64,000 bases of DNA from Pirellulales bacterium (GTDB lineage Bacteria; Planctomycetota; Planctomycetia; Pirellulales; JACPPG01). The notes under the pieces were generated by a model, which worked only from the letters and a program-made list of their open reading frames with translations, did no database searches and was not told where the DNA came from. A program made the position numbers and the translations under genes. Of the stretch, positions 46,210 to 55,504 are shown piece by piece; the stretch's first letter is position 1, and each line of letters opens with the position of its first letter. The stretch is from NCBI GenBank assembly GCA_036499395.1, contig DASYDW010000024.1:1-64000 (forward strand). Reading direction: 5' to 3'.

Positions 46210-46215
46210 CGCCCA
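46194..46215 (+). repeat. attR core (22-bp direct repeat)
   Basis: Exact second copy of the last 22 bases of tRNA-Val (35511-35532). No tRNA body is present here, only this 3' fragment, so it marks the right boundary of the element. Flanking bases differ from the left copy on both sides. Confidence 0.93.
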
Positions 46216-46300
46216 TTGGAAATCCGCGGTGCCCCACCGTTCATCCCCCGCTCTTCGGCCCCATTCTGGAATGCGCCGTGATGGCCGCTTTTTCAGCCGC

Positions 46301-47617
46301 TCACAAAATGTAGCGGGTCGACGTCATCACGACCTCGAGCGCGATGCTAAGCACGGCGAACCAGGCCCATAGCCCTAGCTCGGTCGCGGGGCGCTCCGAT
46401 TTGCGGAATACCTGGTAGAGCAATAGCGCGCCGAACTGGTAACGCGGCTCGACCAGCGAGATCGGGGCCAGGCTCAGGAACCAGAATACGTACACCATCC
46501 AGGCCGACGGCCGGCTGAATCCACGCGCCACAATCGCAAGTGACGTCGCCACCAGGATCAGGGCCAGCACTACCCGTCGAGAATAGCTCCCCAGCAACTG
46601 TCCCAGCAGTTGATTGCGCAATTGCCAATCGACGGTGTTCCAAGGATGGGTCGGGCTGTAGGCAAACGCGACCGCGGCTGACACAGCAACGATCGCCAGC
46701 AGAATCGTCGGATGCCGACGTCCCCAGCGCATCACTTTGACACAATGCATTAGAAAAATGGGCCAGAACATAATTCCCACCAGGACGACCGAGCACAGCA
46801 AATTCCCGGCCGAAATGGTGAACGGATGATTCGCGGGGTCGTCGAGCCCGACCCGTTCCTGGAACAAGACAAACAAGGCGAACAGGCCAATACCAACAAG
46901 CCATAACCAGCAGCGGCGCAAATGGCCAATCACCAGATCGCTTGTGACTTGCGTCCCGTGGATTTCGAAATACGAGAATCCGCATAAGAAGAAGATAAAC
47001 ACCACGTTTGTTTGTCGCACAAAAAGCGACAACAACATAAATACTCCGGACACGACGTACCGCCGACGCAAAGACGCCCAAAGGGCGCACATGTTGACCA
47101 GCAGGGAGAACACGTCGGTGTACATCAGGCAGTTGAAGGGAAACACGACGGGCAACAGATACGTCTGAGCCGCGCGTATCATCGCATTCTGCGATGTCGT
47201 CAACTCTCGAAGCACCGCGTAGACCATCAGCACATAAGCAATCGAACAGATAAAGCAATAGAATCGCAGCGTGGCAGGCGACGTGTCGTTGCCCAGATAC
47301 GCAAGCGCCGCGAGCACGGCCTGAAAACCCGGCAACATCGCCGCGGCCGGGTAGGCCATGCCGGGCCAACGAAACAGTTGCAGCGTTCCACGGCAGAACA
47401 ATTCGACTTGCCCGAGCACTTGCGATTCATCGAGGATCAACTGATCCTGCAACTGCCAGGCGCGATACATTCCCCAGATCGCAATGATGCTGGTGGAAGC
47501 GACGAGCGTAGAAGCGACGAGAGTTGTCGCCCTGGGTCTAGTGGTGACGGCCGCGACTGCTGACGGATTTTCAGACAATAACGAATTTGGATCAACTCGG
47601 CCTTGCCCTGCCGACAT
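46301..47617 (-). CDS. DIE2/ALG10-like membrane glucosyltransferase homologue
   Basis: About 438 residues with ten or more membrane segments. An early external loop reads LILDESQVLGQVELFCRG then FRWPGMAYPAAAMLPGF, like the 'DE--H--Q---Y--G---WDP-ITT-PG' loop of ALG10. VVFPFNCLMYTDVFSLLVNM and LLSLFVRQTNVVFIFF match its 'YYTDV-S' and 'RQTN' motifs, and DDPANHPFTISAGNLL corresponds to the later 'GDK--H' region. Eukaryotic ALG10 adds the last glucose to the lipid-linked N-glycan precursor. Here the donor is presumably a lipid-linked sugar; the acceptor is unknown. Start at ATG 47617 is preferred; two in-frame ATGs lie upstream. Confidence 0.72.
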   Translation of the reverse strand: MSAGQGRVDPNSLLSENPSAVAAVTTRPRATTLVASTLVASTSIIAIWGMYRAWQLQDQLILDESQVLGQVELFCRGTLQLFRWPGMAYPAAAMLPGFQAVLAALAYLGNDTSPATLRFYCFICSIAYVLMVYAVLRELTTSQNAMIRAAQTYLLPVVFPFNCLMYTDVFSLLVNMCALWASLRRRYVVSGVFMLLSLFVRQTNVVFIFFLCGFSYFEIHGTQVTSDLVIGHLRRCWLWLVGIGLFALFVLFQERVGLDDPANHPFTISAGNLLCSVVLVGIMFWPIFLMHCVKVMRWGRRHPTILLAIVAVSAAVAFAYSPTHPWNTVDWQLRNQLLGQLLGSYSRRVVLALILVATSLAIVARGFSRPSAWMVYVFWFLSLAPISLVEPRYQFGALLLYQVFRKSERPATELGLWAWFAVLSIALEVVMTSTRYIL

Positions 47618-48082
47618 GATGCCCTCGCTAGTCACGCCGCGCTCGTACATTTCACACTTTGCACGAAGGGCGGCGGCCAACTCTTAGTTCCGCTTATGAT
47701 GATGCCATATATGCATAGGTCTCGCTAATGTATTTAATGAAAAAGTAATGATCGACGGGCCAACGGCCGCTGACGTTCATCGCAAGCCCCCCGAACAATG
47801 GATCCTCGCGCGAAAAGCGGACATCACATTGCCTGCGCAGGCTCTGGTGGGCATTGATGCGATTCGATTCCGATGTGCGCCTGGCAGCTTTTAGCCGGGC
47901 AGTCGATCCTGTGCCGCATGGCCCAACGAGGCGGACTGGTCCCTACGGTCGTACGCAGGAATTCTGTCCGCAGCATCGAACCGCGATGCCGCGCATTTCG
48001 TCAGCGACGCGCAGGGATGATCAGACGCACGGCCAACCCGCCGCGCGCGGTGAATAGGAAGCACGCTCGCGACAGCAGCCAG
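47618..48082. other. Intergenic region, no supported gene
   Basis: About 465 bases. An AT-rich patch at 47690-47760 (including TATATGCATA) is a likely promoter area for the ALG10-like gene. Open frames further right show no recognisable features. Confidence 0.4.
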
Positions 48083-48391
48083 CTATTCCGCCGCGCAAAG
48101 ATGCCGCGCACGCACCAAAAGCGACTCAGAAGCTACCTGTCGTTCGAAGACTTCGTAGACGTGCCCGCGAAAGCGATATCCGGCCAGTTCCAACTGCTCG
48201 ATATCGCTCCAGGGAATCGTGCGCAGCGCGTTCACCGTGTATTCACACTTGCACCAGAAGTGCGTACCGACGCACGCACCATCGGTGTAGCGATAGACAC
48301 AAGCCGCCTCGGTCAGTACGCCATCCTCGACGAAGCCCGCCAGGCGTTCGCCATCGCGCGGGCCGCCCAGGAATTCGAACTCGATTCGCAT
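48083..48391 (-). CDS. Small conserved-looking hypothetical protein
   Basis: 102 residues. MRIEFEFLGGPRDGERLAGF is a start seen in small uncharacterised planctomycete proteins ('GGPRDG'). ACVYRYTDGACV and GYRFRGHVYEVFERQ suggest a beta-rich domain. No function can be given. It lies just upstream of the aldehyde dehydrogenase 3' end on the same strand. Confidence 0.55.
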   Translation of the reverse strand: MRIEFEFLGGPRDGERLAGFVEDGVLTEAACVYRYTDGACVGTHFWCKCEYTVNALRTIPWSDIEQLELAGYRFRGHVYEVFERQVASESLLVRARHLCAAE

Positions 48392-48413
48392 GCGTACATG
48401 CCTCGCACGATCG

Positions 48414-49889
48414 TCAGCCGTTCAGCTTGACCGTGACGGTTTTCAGCTCGGTGTAATGTTCGAGCGCGGCTTCACCGTTTTCACGTCCCTGGCCCGATTG
48501 TTTGAATCCGCCGAACGGCGTCGTCGTATCCACAACGTGGTAGCAGTTCACCCACACAGTGCCTGCCTTCACGCGCTTGGCGTATAGATGGGCCTTGTCG
48601 ATATCCTTGGTCCAGATCGCCGCGGCCAAACCGTAATTCGTACGGTTCGCCCGTTCGGTGACTTCCTTGAAACTCTTGAACGGCAGGACGCTGACCACTG
48701 GTCCGAAGATTTCGTCGCGTGCGATCGCCATTTCGTCCGAGACGCCATCAAAGATCGTCGGCTCGACGAAGAAGCCTTGCTCTCCGCGGCGCTGTCCGCC
48801 GGTGACAAGCTTGGCTCCCTGCTTCTTGCCCAGGTCGACATAGCCGAGGATCTTGTCCATCTGCTCCTGCGAGACCTGTGGGCCTTGCTCAGTGGCCGCA
48901 TCCAGTGGATCGCCGACCTTGCGTTGCTTCGCCTTGGCGGCCAGCCGCTCGACGAATTCGCTGTGAATCTTCTCCTCGACGAACAGTCGGCTGCCAGCCG
49001 TGCAGCATTGACCGCCATGGAAATAGATGGCGTGGAACGCGCCGGCCACGGCTTCGTCCAGGTCGGCGTCGGCAAAGATGACGTTGGGGCTCTTGCCCCC
49101 CAGTTCGAACGTGACACGCTTCAGCGTATCAGCGGCGGCCTTTTGGATAATCTTGGCCGTATCGACATGGCCGGTGAAGGCAATCTTGTCTACGTCGGGG
49201 TGCGTGACCAACGCCGCGCCGGCGGTATCGCCGAAACCATTGATCAGGTTGATGACGCCCGCCGGGAAGCCGGCCTCGATCGCCAGCTCACCAATGCGTA
49301 GCGCGGTAAGCGGAGTCTGCTCGGCCGGTTTCATCACGATCGTGTTGCCGCAAGCCAACGCCGGCCCCCATTTCCACGACAACATCAGCAGCGGGAAATT
49401 CCACGGAATGATTTGTCCGACGACGCCGACCGGCTGTCGCAAGGTGTAAGACAGGAAGCTACCGCGAACCGGCACGGTGCGTCCTTCAAGCTTGTCGGCC
49501 CAACCGCCGTAATAACGCAGCGTGTTAGCGACGCCGACCATGTCCCCCTTAGAGTCATTGATCGTCTTGCCCGAGTTCAGAGCTTCGAGCGACGCCAACT
49601 CACTGGCATTTTCTTCGACCAGATCCGCGAGCCTTAGCAGCAGGCGACCACGATCGGCAGCGTCCATCGTGCTCCAGGGACCATCCTCCAAGGCACGTCG
49701 AGCTGCCTTCACAGCGCGATCAATATCCTTGGCCGTGCCGGCCGCCACTTCGGCAATGGCTTCACCGGTGGCTGGGTTCAATGTCTCGAACGAGCCCCCA
49801 TCGGCCGGTGCGACCCACTGATTATCGATCAGCAACTTGGTCTGCAATTTGGTGGGCGTCTTCTTCGCGGGGGCGGTGGCCGTCGACAT
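48414..49889 (-). CDS. NAD(P)-dependent aldehyde dehydrogenase
   Basis: 491 residues, full length for the class. It has [55 protein letters not shown] (coenzyme loop), [20 protein letters not shown] with the general-base Glu, and [17 protein letters not shown] with the catalytic Cys. [12 protein letters not shown] and [17 protein letters not shown] complete the class 1/2-type pattern. It oxidises aldehydes to acids in the cytoplasm; the natural substrate is not predictable. ATG at 49889, with GGAG upstream. Divergent from the PQQ-type dehydrogenase. Confidence 0.95.
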   Translation of the reverse strand: MSTATAPAKKTPTKLQTKLLIDNQWVAPADGGSFETLNPATGEAIAEVAAGTAKDIDRAVKAARRALEDGPWSTMDAADRGRLLLRLADLVEENASELASLEALNSGKTINDSKGDMVGVANTLRYYGGWADKLEGRTVPVRGSFLSYTLRQPVGVVGQIIPWNFPLLMLSWKWGPALACGNTIVMKPAEQTPLTALRIGELAIEAGFPAGVINLINGFGDTAGAALVTHPDVDKIAFTGHVDTAKIIQKAAADTLKRVTFELGGKSPNVIFADADLDEAVAGAFHAIYFHGGQCCTAGSRLFVEEKIHSEFVERLAAKAKQRKVGDPLDAATEQGPQVSQEQMDKILGYVDLGKKQGAKLVTGGQRRGEQGFFVEPTIFDGVSDEMAIARDEIFGPVVSVLPFKSFKEVTERANRTNYGLAAAIWTKDIDKAHLYAKRVKAGTVWVNCYHVVDTTTPFGGFKQSGQGRENGEAALEHYTELKTVTVKLNG

Positions 49890-50142
49890 GGTCGAGCTCC
49901 TCGGAGGGTGACGAAAGGCTGCGTGCCGAGAGGGGGGAGGGCGTATTCTCCGCCAACTCTGGAACCGCTATATCTGAACGGATATAACGGTGGCTCGTCA
50001 AGTAGCCGCACCCCGGCACAGGGCAACTATTTATCCTCGCCGCGTCGGCAAGTAATATCTCCCCTAGCGTCGCACCATCCAGCGCTGACCAACCGTCGCG
50101 CATCTGACAACTTTGACACATCTCCCTGCGAAGGAAGACTCC

Positions 50143-51408
50143 ATGAAGTTCGAGAAGATTCTGGCAACGGCGGCAGTCGCCGCCCTTGCCCTGACGATCG
50201 GGGTTGCTCGCTTGCCGGCCGCCGAGCTCGACACGCGCCCGCTGCCCATCAAGGTCGACGTAGCCTTTCCGCAGATAAAATGGCCCGGCTGGACCAGCAG
50301 CGAAGATTCCGGCGTGATCGATCCGCTGCGCCCGATCCTGCTGACGCATGCCGGAGACGGTACGAACCGCGTCTTCATTCCCACGCAGCAGGGCGTGATC
50401 TACGTTTTGCCGAACGATCAGCAAGGGACGAAGGCCGAGGTCTTCCTCGATCTGCACGACAAGGTCAGCTACAACGACAAGACGAACGAAGAAGGATTTC
50501 TCGGCCTCGCGTTTCATCCCAAGTTTCGTGAGAACGGCCAGTTCTTCGCTTACTACACGAATAAGAGCAAGCCACATCAAAACGTCGTGGCTCGCTTTCG
50601 CGTAAGCAAGGACAATCCGAACAAGGCCGATCCCGCGTCGGAAGAATCGCTGCTCGTTTTCGACAAGCCTTTCTGGAACCACGACGGCGGCACGCTGGCG
50701 TTCGGCCCCGACGGATTGCTCTACATCGCAGTGGGTGACGGTGGCCTGGGGGGCGACCCCTTCGGCAATGGACAGAAGAAATCGACGCTGCTGGGCAAGA
50801 TCCTCCGCATCGACGTCGATCACAAAGACGGCGACCTGCCGTACGCGATTCCCAAGGATAATCCGTTCGTCGCTGACAAAGAGGCGCGCGGCGAGATTTA
50901 CGCCTTCGGCCTGCGTAATGTCTGGCGGCTGGCCTTCGATCCCAAGACCAAGGTCCTCTGGGCGGCCGACGTCGGCCAGGACACGTGGGAAGAGATCGAC
51001 CTGATCGAAAAAGGGGGCAACTACGGCTGGAACATTCGCGAGGCCCTGCACCCGTTCGTGAAGAAGGGGGGCAAGCCGCCCGAGGATACCTCGAAGCCCG
51101 CAGGCTTGATCGACCCCATTTTTGAATACCATCACGACATCGGCAAATCGATTACCGGCGGCTTCGTCTATCGCGGCCACAACGTGCCGGAGCTCGACGG
51201 AGCCTACCTGTACGCCGATTATGTTTCTGGCAAGCTATGGGCGCTGTGGTACGACGCTGACAAAAAGGTGGTCACCGCCAACCGCGAGATCCCGCTCCCC
51301 AAGAGCATTCCGGTAATGTCCTTCGGCGAGGACGAAAAGGGAGAAGTCTACTTCATGACGTACTCACCCGAGGGGCAAGGCGTCTATCGTTTCACACGCG
51401 CCGACTGA
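50143..51408 (+). CDS. Exported PQQ-dependent sugar dehydrogenase-like protein
   Basis: 421 residues with a signal peptide (ILATAAVAALALTIGVARLP, cleaved near PAAE). The six-bladed propeller of the soluble glucose dehydrogenase/HHIP-like family shows FLGLAFHPKFRENGQFFAYY, WNHDGGTLAFGPDGLLYIAV, GDGGLGGDPFGNGQ, EIYAFGLRNVWRLAFDPKT, WAADVGQDTWEEIDLIEKGG and NYGWNIREA. The His of WNHDGG and the Arg of LRNVWR are the usual active-site residues. It should oxidise sugars or related alcohols outside the cytoplasm. Start fixed by GAAGGAAG upstream of the ATG. Confidence 0.9.
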   Translation: MKFEKILATAAVAALALTIGVARLPAAELDTRPLPIKVDVAFPQIKWPGWTSSEDSGVIDPLRPILLTHAGDGTNRVFIPTQQGVIYVLPNDQQGTKAEVFLDLHDKVSYNDKTNEEGFLGLAFHPKFRENGQFFAYYTNKSKPHQNVVARFRVSKDNPNKADPASEESLLVFDKPFWNHDGGTLAFGPDGLLYIAVGDGGLGGDPFGNGQKKSTLLGKILRIDVDHKDGDLPYAIPKDNPFVADKEARGEIYAFGLRNVWRLAFDPKTKVLWAADVGQDTWEEIDLIEKGGNYGWNIREALHPFVKKGGKPPEDTSKPAGLIDPIFEYHHDIGKSITGGFVYRGHNVPELDGAYLYADYVSGKLWALWYDADKKVVTANREIPLPKSIPVMSFGEDEKGEVYFMTYSPEGQGVYRFTRAD

Positions 51409-51426
51409 GCCCGCGCGGCGCTGGAT

Positions 51427-51768
51427 TTACAAACGCTTCAACACACGCTCGGCCGTGGCCCGCAGTGCCCGGTCGAGCGTGTGAAATTGGCGAATCGCTT
51501 CTTTTCCGTAGGGCGTGACGGTGGCCCCGCCGCCGGCGGTGCCACCGGTGATTGCTTCGACGACCAAGGTCTCGGAAGCCGCGTTGACGCTTTGCACCAA
51601 TCGCCATGCCTTGCGGTACGACATGCCCAGGCTGGCAGCCGCCTTGCGAATGCTGTGCTGCTGCTCGATGGCTTCGAGCAATTCCACGCGACCTCGTCCC
51701 AGTACGACGTGGCCGTCGTTTTCGAGCCACACACGCAGGCCACAGGTCCATTGCGATCGTTTGGACAT
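51427..51768 (-). CDS. ModE-like winged-helix regulator, DNA-binding domain only
   Basis: 113 residues. LRVWLENDGHVVLGRGRVEL, LLEAIEQQHSIRKAAASLGM, SYRKAWRLVQSVNAASETLV and a Gly-rich wing (GGTAGGGATVTPYGKEAI) match the ModE N-terminal domain, a LysR-type winged helix. The molybdate-binding MOP/TOBE domains of full ModE are absent, as in several short ModE-type proteins. ATG at 51768 gives the family N-terminus. A divergent molybdopterin-binding-type gene starts about 190 bases away, so control of that gene by metal or cofactor status is a reasonable guess. Confidence 0.85.
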   Translation of the reverse strand: MSKRSQWTCGLRVWLENDGHVVLGRGRVELLEAIEQQHSIRKAAASLGMSYRKAWRLVQSVNAASETLVVEAITGGTAGGGATVTPYGKEAIRQFHTLDRALRATAERVLKRL

Positions 51769-51960
51769 CGATGCGGTTCCTGGTCTCACGGGGCGCGGGG
51801 AGTAATCCGGCCCGTATCTTAGCCGGACCGCACTTAAACTGAATGCCGGATCTAGCTGTCTCGGAATTCTGGCCGAACGTCTATCGCGGCGATTAGAATT
51901 GCAGTCTCGCCGCATGACACGATTTATACACCGCTCACGCCAGCCGGATAAAACACTATC

Positions 51961-52470
51961 ATGCTCCGACACGTTCCTGTCACGCTGTGCCTGCTCGTCT
52001 CCCTTCTCCCTTGCAGATCGGGAGTCGCCGCCAGCGCCGAGCCCGCCAAGCTCACTATCGTCGACGAGCAAGGGCAAGCGCATGAACTATCGGCGCTTGA
52101 TCTGGCAAAGTTGCCGCGCCGCACGGTCAGCTTGCCGGACGAACCCGGCACGACCATCGAATACCGAGGCGTGCAGTTGGCGGACGTCCTGACACACTGC
52201 GGAGTGGTACTGGGCAAAGAGGTGCGCGGTCCGCGCGTGGCCAGCTACGTGTTGGTCGAGGCCACGGACGGATATCGCGTGCTGTTGGCCATTGCCGAAA
52301 TCGATCCCGCCACGACGGACAAGGTCGTCCTGCTGGCGGATCAAAAAGACAATATCGCGCTGCCCGACCGCGAGGGGCCCTTCCGCCTCGTCATTCCCGA
52401 CGACAAGCGTCCTGTGCGTTGGATTCGCATGATTAAGCGGATTAGCGTGCGTAAGGTGCCCGCAGACTGA
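51961..52470 (+). CDS. Exported molybdopterin-binding-domain-type protein
   Basis: 169 residues with a signal peptide (PVTLCLLVSLLPC...GVAASAEP). The mature part, with HELSALDLAKLPRRTVSLPD, IEYRGVQLADVLTHCGVVLG, SYVLVEATDGYRVLLAIAEI and PFRLVIPDDKRPVRWIRMIK, follows the oxidoreductase molybdopterin-binding domain (sulfite-oxidase-like fold) seen in small periplasmic proteins. The usual cofactor-ligating Cys is not clearly in place, so it may bind a ligand without catalysis. Neighbouring ModE-like regulator fits a molybdenum theme. Confidence 0.75.
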   Translation: MLRHVPVTLCLLVSLLPCRSGVAASAEPAKLTIVDEQGQAHELSALDLAKLPRRTVSLPDEPGTTIEYRGVQLADVLTHCGVVLGKEVRGPRVASYVLVEATDGYRVLLAIAEIDPATTDKVVLLADQKDNIALPDREGPFRLVIPDDKRPVRWIRMIKRISVRKVPAD

Positions 52471-52506
52471 ATTTTCGAGTCAACCCACACTTGAACCATC
52501 CTGTCC

Positions 52507-53268
52507 TTACGGCGAAATGAAATGCTCGTTCGGCATCGCAGGCCCCGATCCCGAGGATTCGTTGCCTGTGGCCGGCGCAGGCGTTTCTTGCGGCGCATAG
52601 GTCTGCTCATTCACTGACGCCTGCGCGACGTCGCTTTGCACGGTCGCCGGCTGCGCTGATTCACCCGGCGCGTTCGAAGGCTGACCCGCTTGATAATCCG
52701 CGGGCAAGCCTCGATAGCCGCGAACCTGCGTTCCGTAACCGAAGAGAGGTTGAGAGAGCATGTTCCGCTTGTACGCCGTCCAGCCACCGTGGTGCCATAC
52801 ATCCCACGTGTTGTTCGGCATCCAATACCAATGCCGGCCTTGGAAATAAACATATCGCCAGTCGGCAGCGAGCTTGCCGGTGGCAGGTCCGTCGGCGGCG
52901 ATGGCAGTTGACTGTCCGCTGGTATCCGCCTTGGCGCTGGGGCTGGGATGCACGTTCGGATCGGTGGTATTCGACGGGAGCGGCACACGATTGGCGCGGC
53001 GATAACCGCCGCCGCCGAAGGGCCGGCGCACTTCCTGCCGTAAAGCCGGATTCGTTTCAATCTCGCGCGACATTCCTGGCGCCCCCGGGGGCAGGGTCGA
53101 CCCACCGATGCCGCCGATGGGCCCAATCGTTGTGTTGGGAGGATTACCCGTTCCACCGCGGTTGGCCCCCAGCGGATCTTGAAACCCGGATGGGTTAATC
53201 TGCGCGAACGACTCGGTCGTCAGACAAAAAGTTGCGACGAGCCCCAGGAACAGCATCGAGCGAAACAT
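52507..53268 (-). CDS. Exported low-complexity protein with aromatic 'WYWMPNNTW' segment
   Basis: 253 residues. Signal peptide MFRSMLFLGLVATFCLTTES, cleaved near SFAQ. It then has Gly/Pro-rich low complexity, a compact aromatic segment (DWRYVYFQGRHWYWMPNNTW) and an acidic/Gln-rich tail. This aromatic stretch resembles small repeats in secreted planctomycete proteins and may be a surface or wall-associated module. No enzyme motif. Function unknown. Confidence 0.62.
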   Translation of the reverse strand: MFRSMLFLGLVATFCLTTESFAQINPSGFQDPLGANRGGTGNPPNTTIGPIGGIGGSTLPPGAPGMSREIETNPALRQEVRRPFGGGGYRRANRVPLPSNTTDPNVHPSPSAKADTSGQSTAIAADGPATGKLAADWRYVYFQGRHWYWMPNNTWDVWHHGGWTAYKRNMLSQPLFGYGTQVRGYRGLPADYQAGQPSNAPGESAQPATVQSDVAQASVNEQTYAPQETPAPATGNESSGSGPAMPNEHFISP

Positions 53269-53693
53269 AGCATCATCCTCCGGACGTTGGTCGATCTCCC
53301 TTTTTTCGAAACTGCATAAGTCGTGCCGGTGAATCCTTCGAACCGCGTCGAGACCAGTCGATGTATTTCATCGCAATGGATACTGGAGTCGACGTGCCCA
53401 CAAGATATTCTATGGCGTTTCGGCCCACGCTTTGCTTAACACACGCCTCATCAGTCTTCGCCGCTCCAGCCCGCGGCGAAACCACTATGGCCGTCGAGGT
53501 ATGCAAGCACCTCGACGGCCTTCTTCATTTCCGGATCGTCTTCTTCGCGGCCAACCTGGTTGTTGCCCGACCAAACCCCGCTCGATTCGTCGCGGGACGT
53601 CCGGCTGTCCGGGCCCCGCAGAAACAGATTCCTGCAGCTATTTCCTAGGCCGGGCCGAGCGTTCTGGACCCCTCAACTCACCAGGGGAATCCT
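53269..53693. other. Intergenic region with a possible gene remnant
   Basis: The minus strand is open for 73 codons from 53672 to a stop at 53451, with a protein-like ending (EMKKAVEVLAYLDGHSGF). It has no acceptable start codon except one 25 codons from the end. A 12-bp inverted repeat at 53489-53520 lies inside it. It may be a decayed gene or chance; not called as CDS. Confidence 0.3.
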
Positions 53694-53990
53694 ATGCGCA
53701 TTCGCCCCTGGGTCGAGACCCTTGTCAGAGAGCTTTGTCAAATGTTTTGCAATCCAAAAATCCGGCCGCCGCGTATTCTCTGCGACTGCGAAACGATCAC
53801 CTGTGATTGGAAGAACGCTAATTTCCGCACCTTCTCGTGCCCGCAAGCCTGCTTTCTGCAGCTTGGCCGCATCCCGTTAATCGAGACCGCCGTGCCTAGT
53901 TCCCGCTGCGCGTTGCGATCGGTTGCTCGATCTCGCGCGCGACAATGCCAAGTCATGGCACTCTGCTGCTTAGCCTCGATTGGTACTTAG
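53694..53990 (+). CDS. Possible small Cys-rich protein
   Basis: 98 codons. AGGGG lies just upstream of the ATG, and the stop is five bases before a clear terminator hairpin. The translation has about ten Cys (ELCQMFCN, ILCDCETITCDW, FSCPQACFLQL, MALCCLAS). No known family. It could instead be a small RNA transcript ending at that terminator. Low confidence. Confidence 0.33.
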   Translation: MRIRPWVETLVRELCQMFCNPKIRPPRILCDCETITCDWKNANFRTFSCPQACFLQLGRIPLIETAVPSSRCALRSVARSRARQCQVMALCCLASIGT

Positions 53991-53994
53991 CCAC

Positions 53995-54017
53995 GACCAG
54001 TTAATGACTGGTTTTTT
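53995..54017 (+). terminator. Rho-independent terminator
   Basis: ACCAGT and ACTGGT (53996-54001 and 54007-54012) form a stem with a 5-base loop, followed by six T residues. It is short but well formed and serves the plus strand. Confidence 0.65.
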
Positions 54018-54139
54018 CGGGACGTCCATAACTCGACTGGAGAGATGCTGCGCGCCGAGGGTGCCCTCGGAACCATCGATTTTCCTTCTCAATCTAGGCG
54101 CAATGCCTAGGATTCTCGCCCCTACTGGAATCAGTCCCC

Positions 54140-54760
54140 ATGAAGCTATTACCTATTCGTTCGATTCGACTAGCCACCTGCGGCCTGATCCTGCTTGCCA
54201 CGGCACCACTGACGGCCGCCACGGTATGGAACGAAACATCCGACGGAGACATTTCGAATAATCGCCTGACGCCCACCGCCGTAACCTTGGGTGTCGGCGG
54301 TAACGACGTGATCGGATCGGTCGTGGGCAGTCCTAGCGACATCGATTACCTGACGATCAACGTTCCCGCCGGCGACAAGCTGTCACAAATCGTTCTCGAA
54401 TCGTTCACGTCGACCGATCAGAAGGGCTTTATCGGCATTCTGCACGGCAGCACGTTTACCGAGCCCGCCGTTGGCACGAACGTCGCGAACTTGCTCGGCT
54501 ACACGCACTTCGGCCCGGGCGCCGGCAATGTCGGCCTGGACATTCTTCCCTCGATGGGAACGGGCCCCGGAGCGCAAGGTTTCACCGCGCCGCTTGCGAC
54601 CGGTAATTACACGCTGTGGATTCAACAGCTCGGCGCACTAACCAGCTACGACTTCAACTTCGTCGTCAGCCCTGTCCCCGAGCCCTCCACCTGGGCATTG
54701 GCGGGCACAGCAGCAGGTCTCTATGCACTCGTCTTTCGCCGCCGTCAGGCCCGGACATAG
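54140..54760 (+). CDS. PEP-CTERM sorted exported protein
   Basis: 206 residues. Signal peptide ending near LTAA, a beta-rich body (NDVIGSVVGSPSDIDYLTIN, GNYTLWIQQLGALTSYDFNF), and a PEP-CTERM end: VPEPSTWALAGTAAGLYALV then FRRRQ. The body resembles pre-peptidase C-terminal or other beta-sandwich domains, which often sit on secreted proteins. Exosortase should remove the tail. The downstream gene is a second PEP-CTERM protein, 144 bases on. Confidence 0.85.
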   Translation: MKLLPIRSIRLATCGLILLATAPLTAATVWNETSDGDISNNRLTPTAVTLGVGGNDVIGSVVGSPSDIDYLTINVPAGDKLSQIVLESFTSTDQKGFIGILHGSTFTEPAVGTNVANLLGYTHFGPGAGNVGLDILPSMGTGPGAQGFTAPLATGNYTLWIQQLGALTSYDFNFVVSPVPEPSTWALAGTAAGLYALVFRRRQART

Positions 54761-54904
54761 CCATCAATCCGTGGAAAGCTAAACATCATCGCCGCCCATC
54801 GTCAGCGGCATCAGCCGCGACGCGTCGGACCCAACCGTATCAGTTCGGGAAAAGTTTGGATCGGGGCGGATCCCGCGGCAAACACCTTTGGGAGAGCCAA
54901 GAGT

Positions 54905-55504
54905 ATGAAGTCCTTCCTCGACACGTTCCGATCCCGTATGTGGAGTGCGCTTTGTGCGGTCAGTCTGATGGTCGTTTCCCTCGGGTCCGCGAAAGCGGCC
55001 GTGATGGGAACCGCCACGATTTCGACCACCCAGACCAGTGCTCCGTACACGTATGCGCTCACGTTGCAAAATACCGGCACGCTGCCGATCGATACGTTCT
55101 GGTTTGCCTGGCTCGACAACCCCGATAAGAGCTTCATGTCCGTCGCGCCAACGAACGTACAATCGCCGTCGAACTGGTTCGGCTTGACCTCGCATCTGGG
55201 TGCGACTGACGGATTCGGCATCGAATACTACGCCTTTGGCGGCGGGCTAGCGCCGGGCGGCACGCTGACCGGATTTGATTTCGTGAGCACCGAAAGCCCC
55301 GCCCAACTGTTGGGCAATGTGTCGGTACCGGGCGTCGGCAACCTGCCGGTAGCGACGACATTTTTGTATAGCGGTGGTGCCTTCAGCGCCAACGTGGCCC
55401 AGATCACGACGACCGTCGTGCCAGAGCCCGCGACCGTGGTCCTGGGCCTGGTGGGGAGCCTGGCGCTTCTCTATTCGTGGCGACGCTCGAAACAAGCGTG
55501 CTAG
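54905..55504 (+). CDS. PEP-CTERM sorted exported protein
   Basis: 199 residues. Signal peptide ending near AKAA. Body with YTYALTLQNTGTLPIDTFWF and GGLAPGGTLTGFDFVSTESP, a beta-sandwich pattern common in planctomycete PEP-CTERM proteins of unknown role. The end VPEPATVVLGLVGSLALLYS with WRRSKQ is a clear PEP-CTERM signal. A T-run near 55587 lies after a GC-rich imperfect hairpin and could be its terminator. Confidence 0.85.
   Translation: MKSFLDTFRSRMWSALCAVSLMVVSLGSAKAAVMGTATISTTQTSAPYTYALTLQNTGTLPIDTFWFAWLDNPDKSFMSVAPTNVQSPSNWFGLTSHLGATDGFGIEYYAFGGGLAPGGTLTGFDFVSTESPAQLLGNVSVPGVGNLPVATTFLYSGGAFSANVAQITTTVVPEPATVVLGLVGSLALLYSWRRSKQAC

Noticed and set aside
46194..46215. tRNA-like sequence at the right end of the element
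   Set aside because: Only the last 22 bases of a tRNA are present; it is an attachment core, not a tRNA.
53489..53520. Perfect 12-bp stem with 8-base loop followed by TTCTTCATTT
   Set aside because: It resembles a terminator, but no plus-strand gene ends nearby and it may be codon-driven within the possible remnant.
53451..53672. Minus-strand open frame with protein-like ending
   Set aside because: No start codon for most of its length and no known family; kept only as a possible remnant in the intergenic note.
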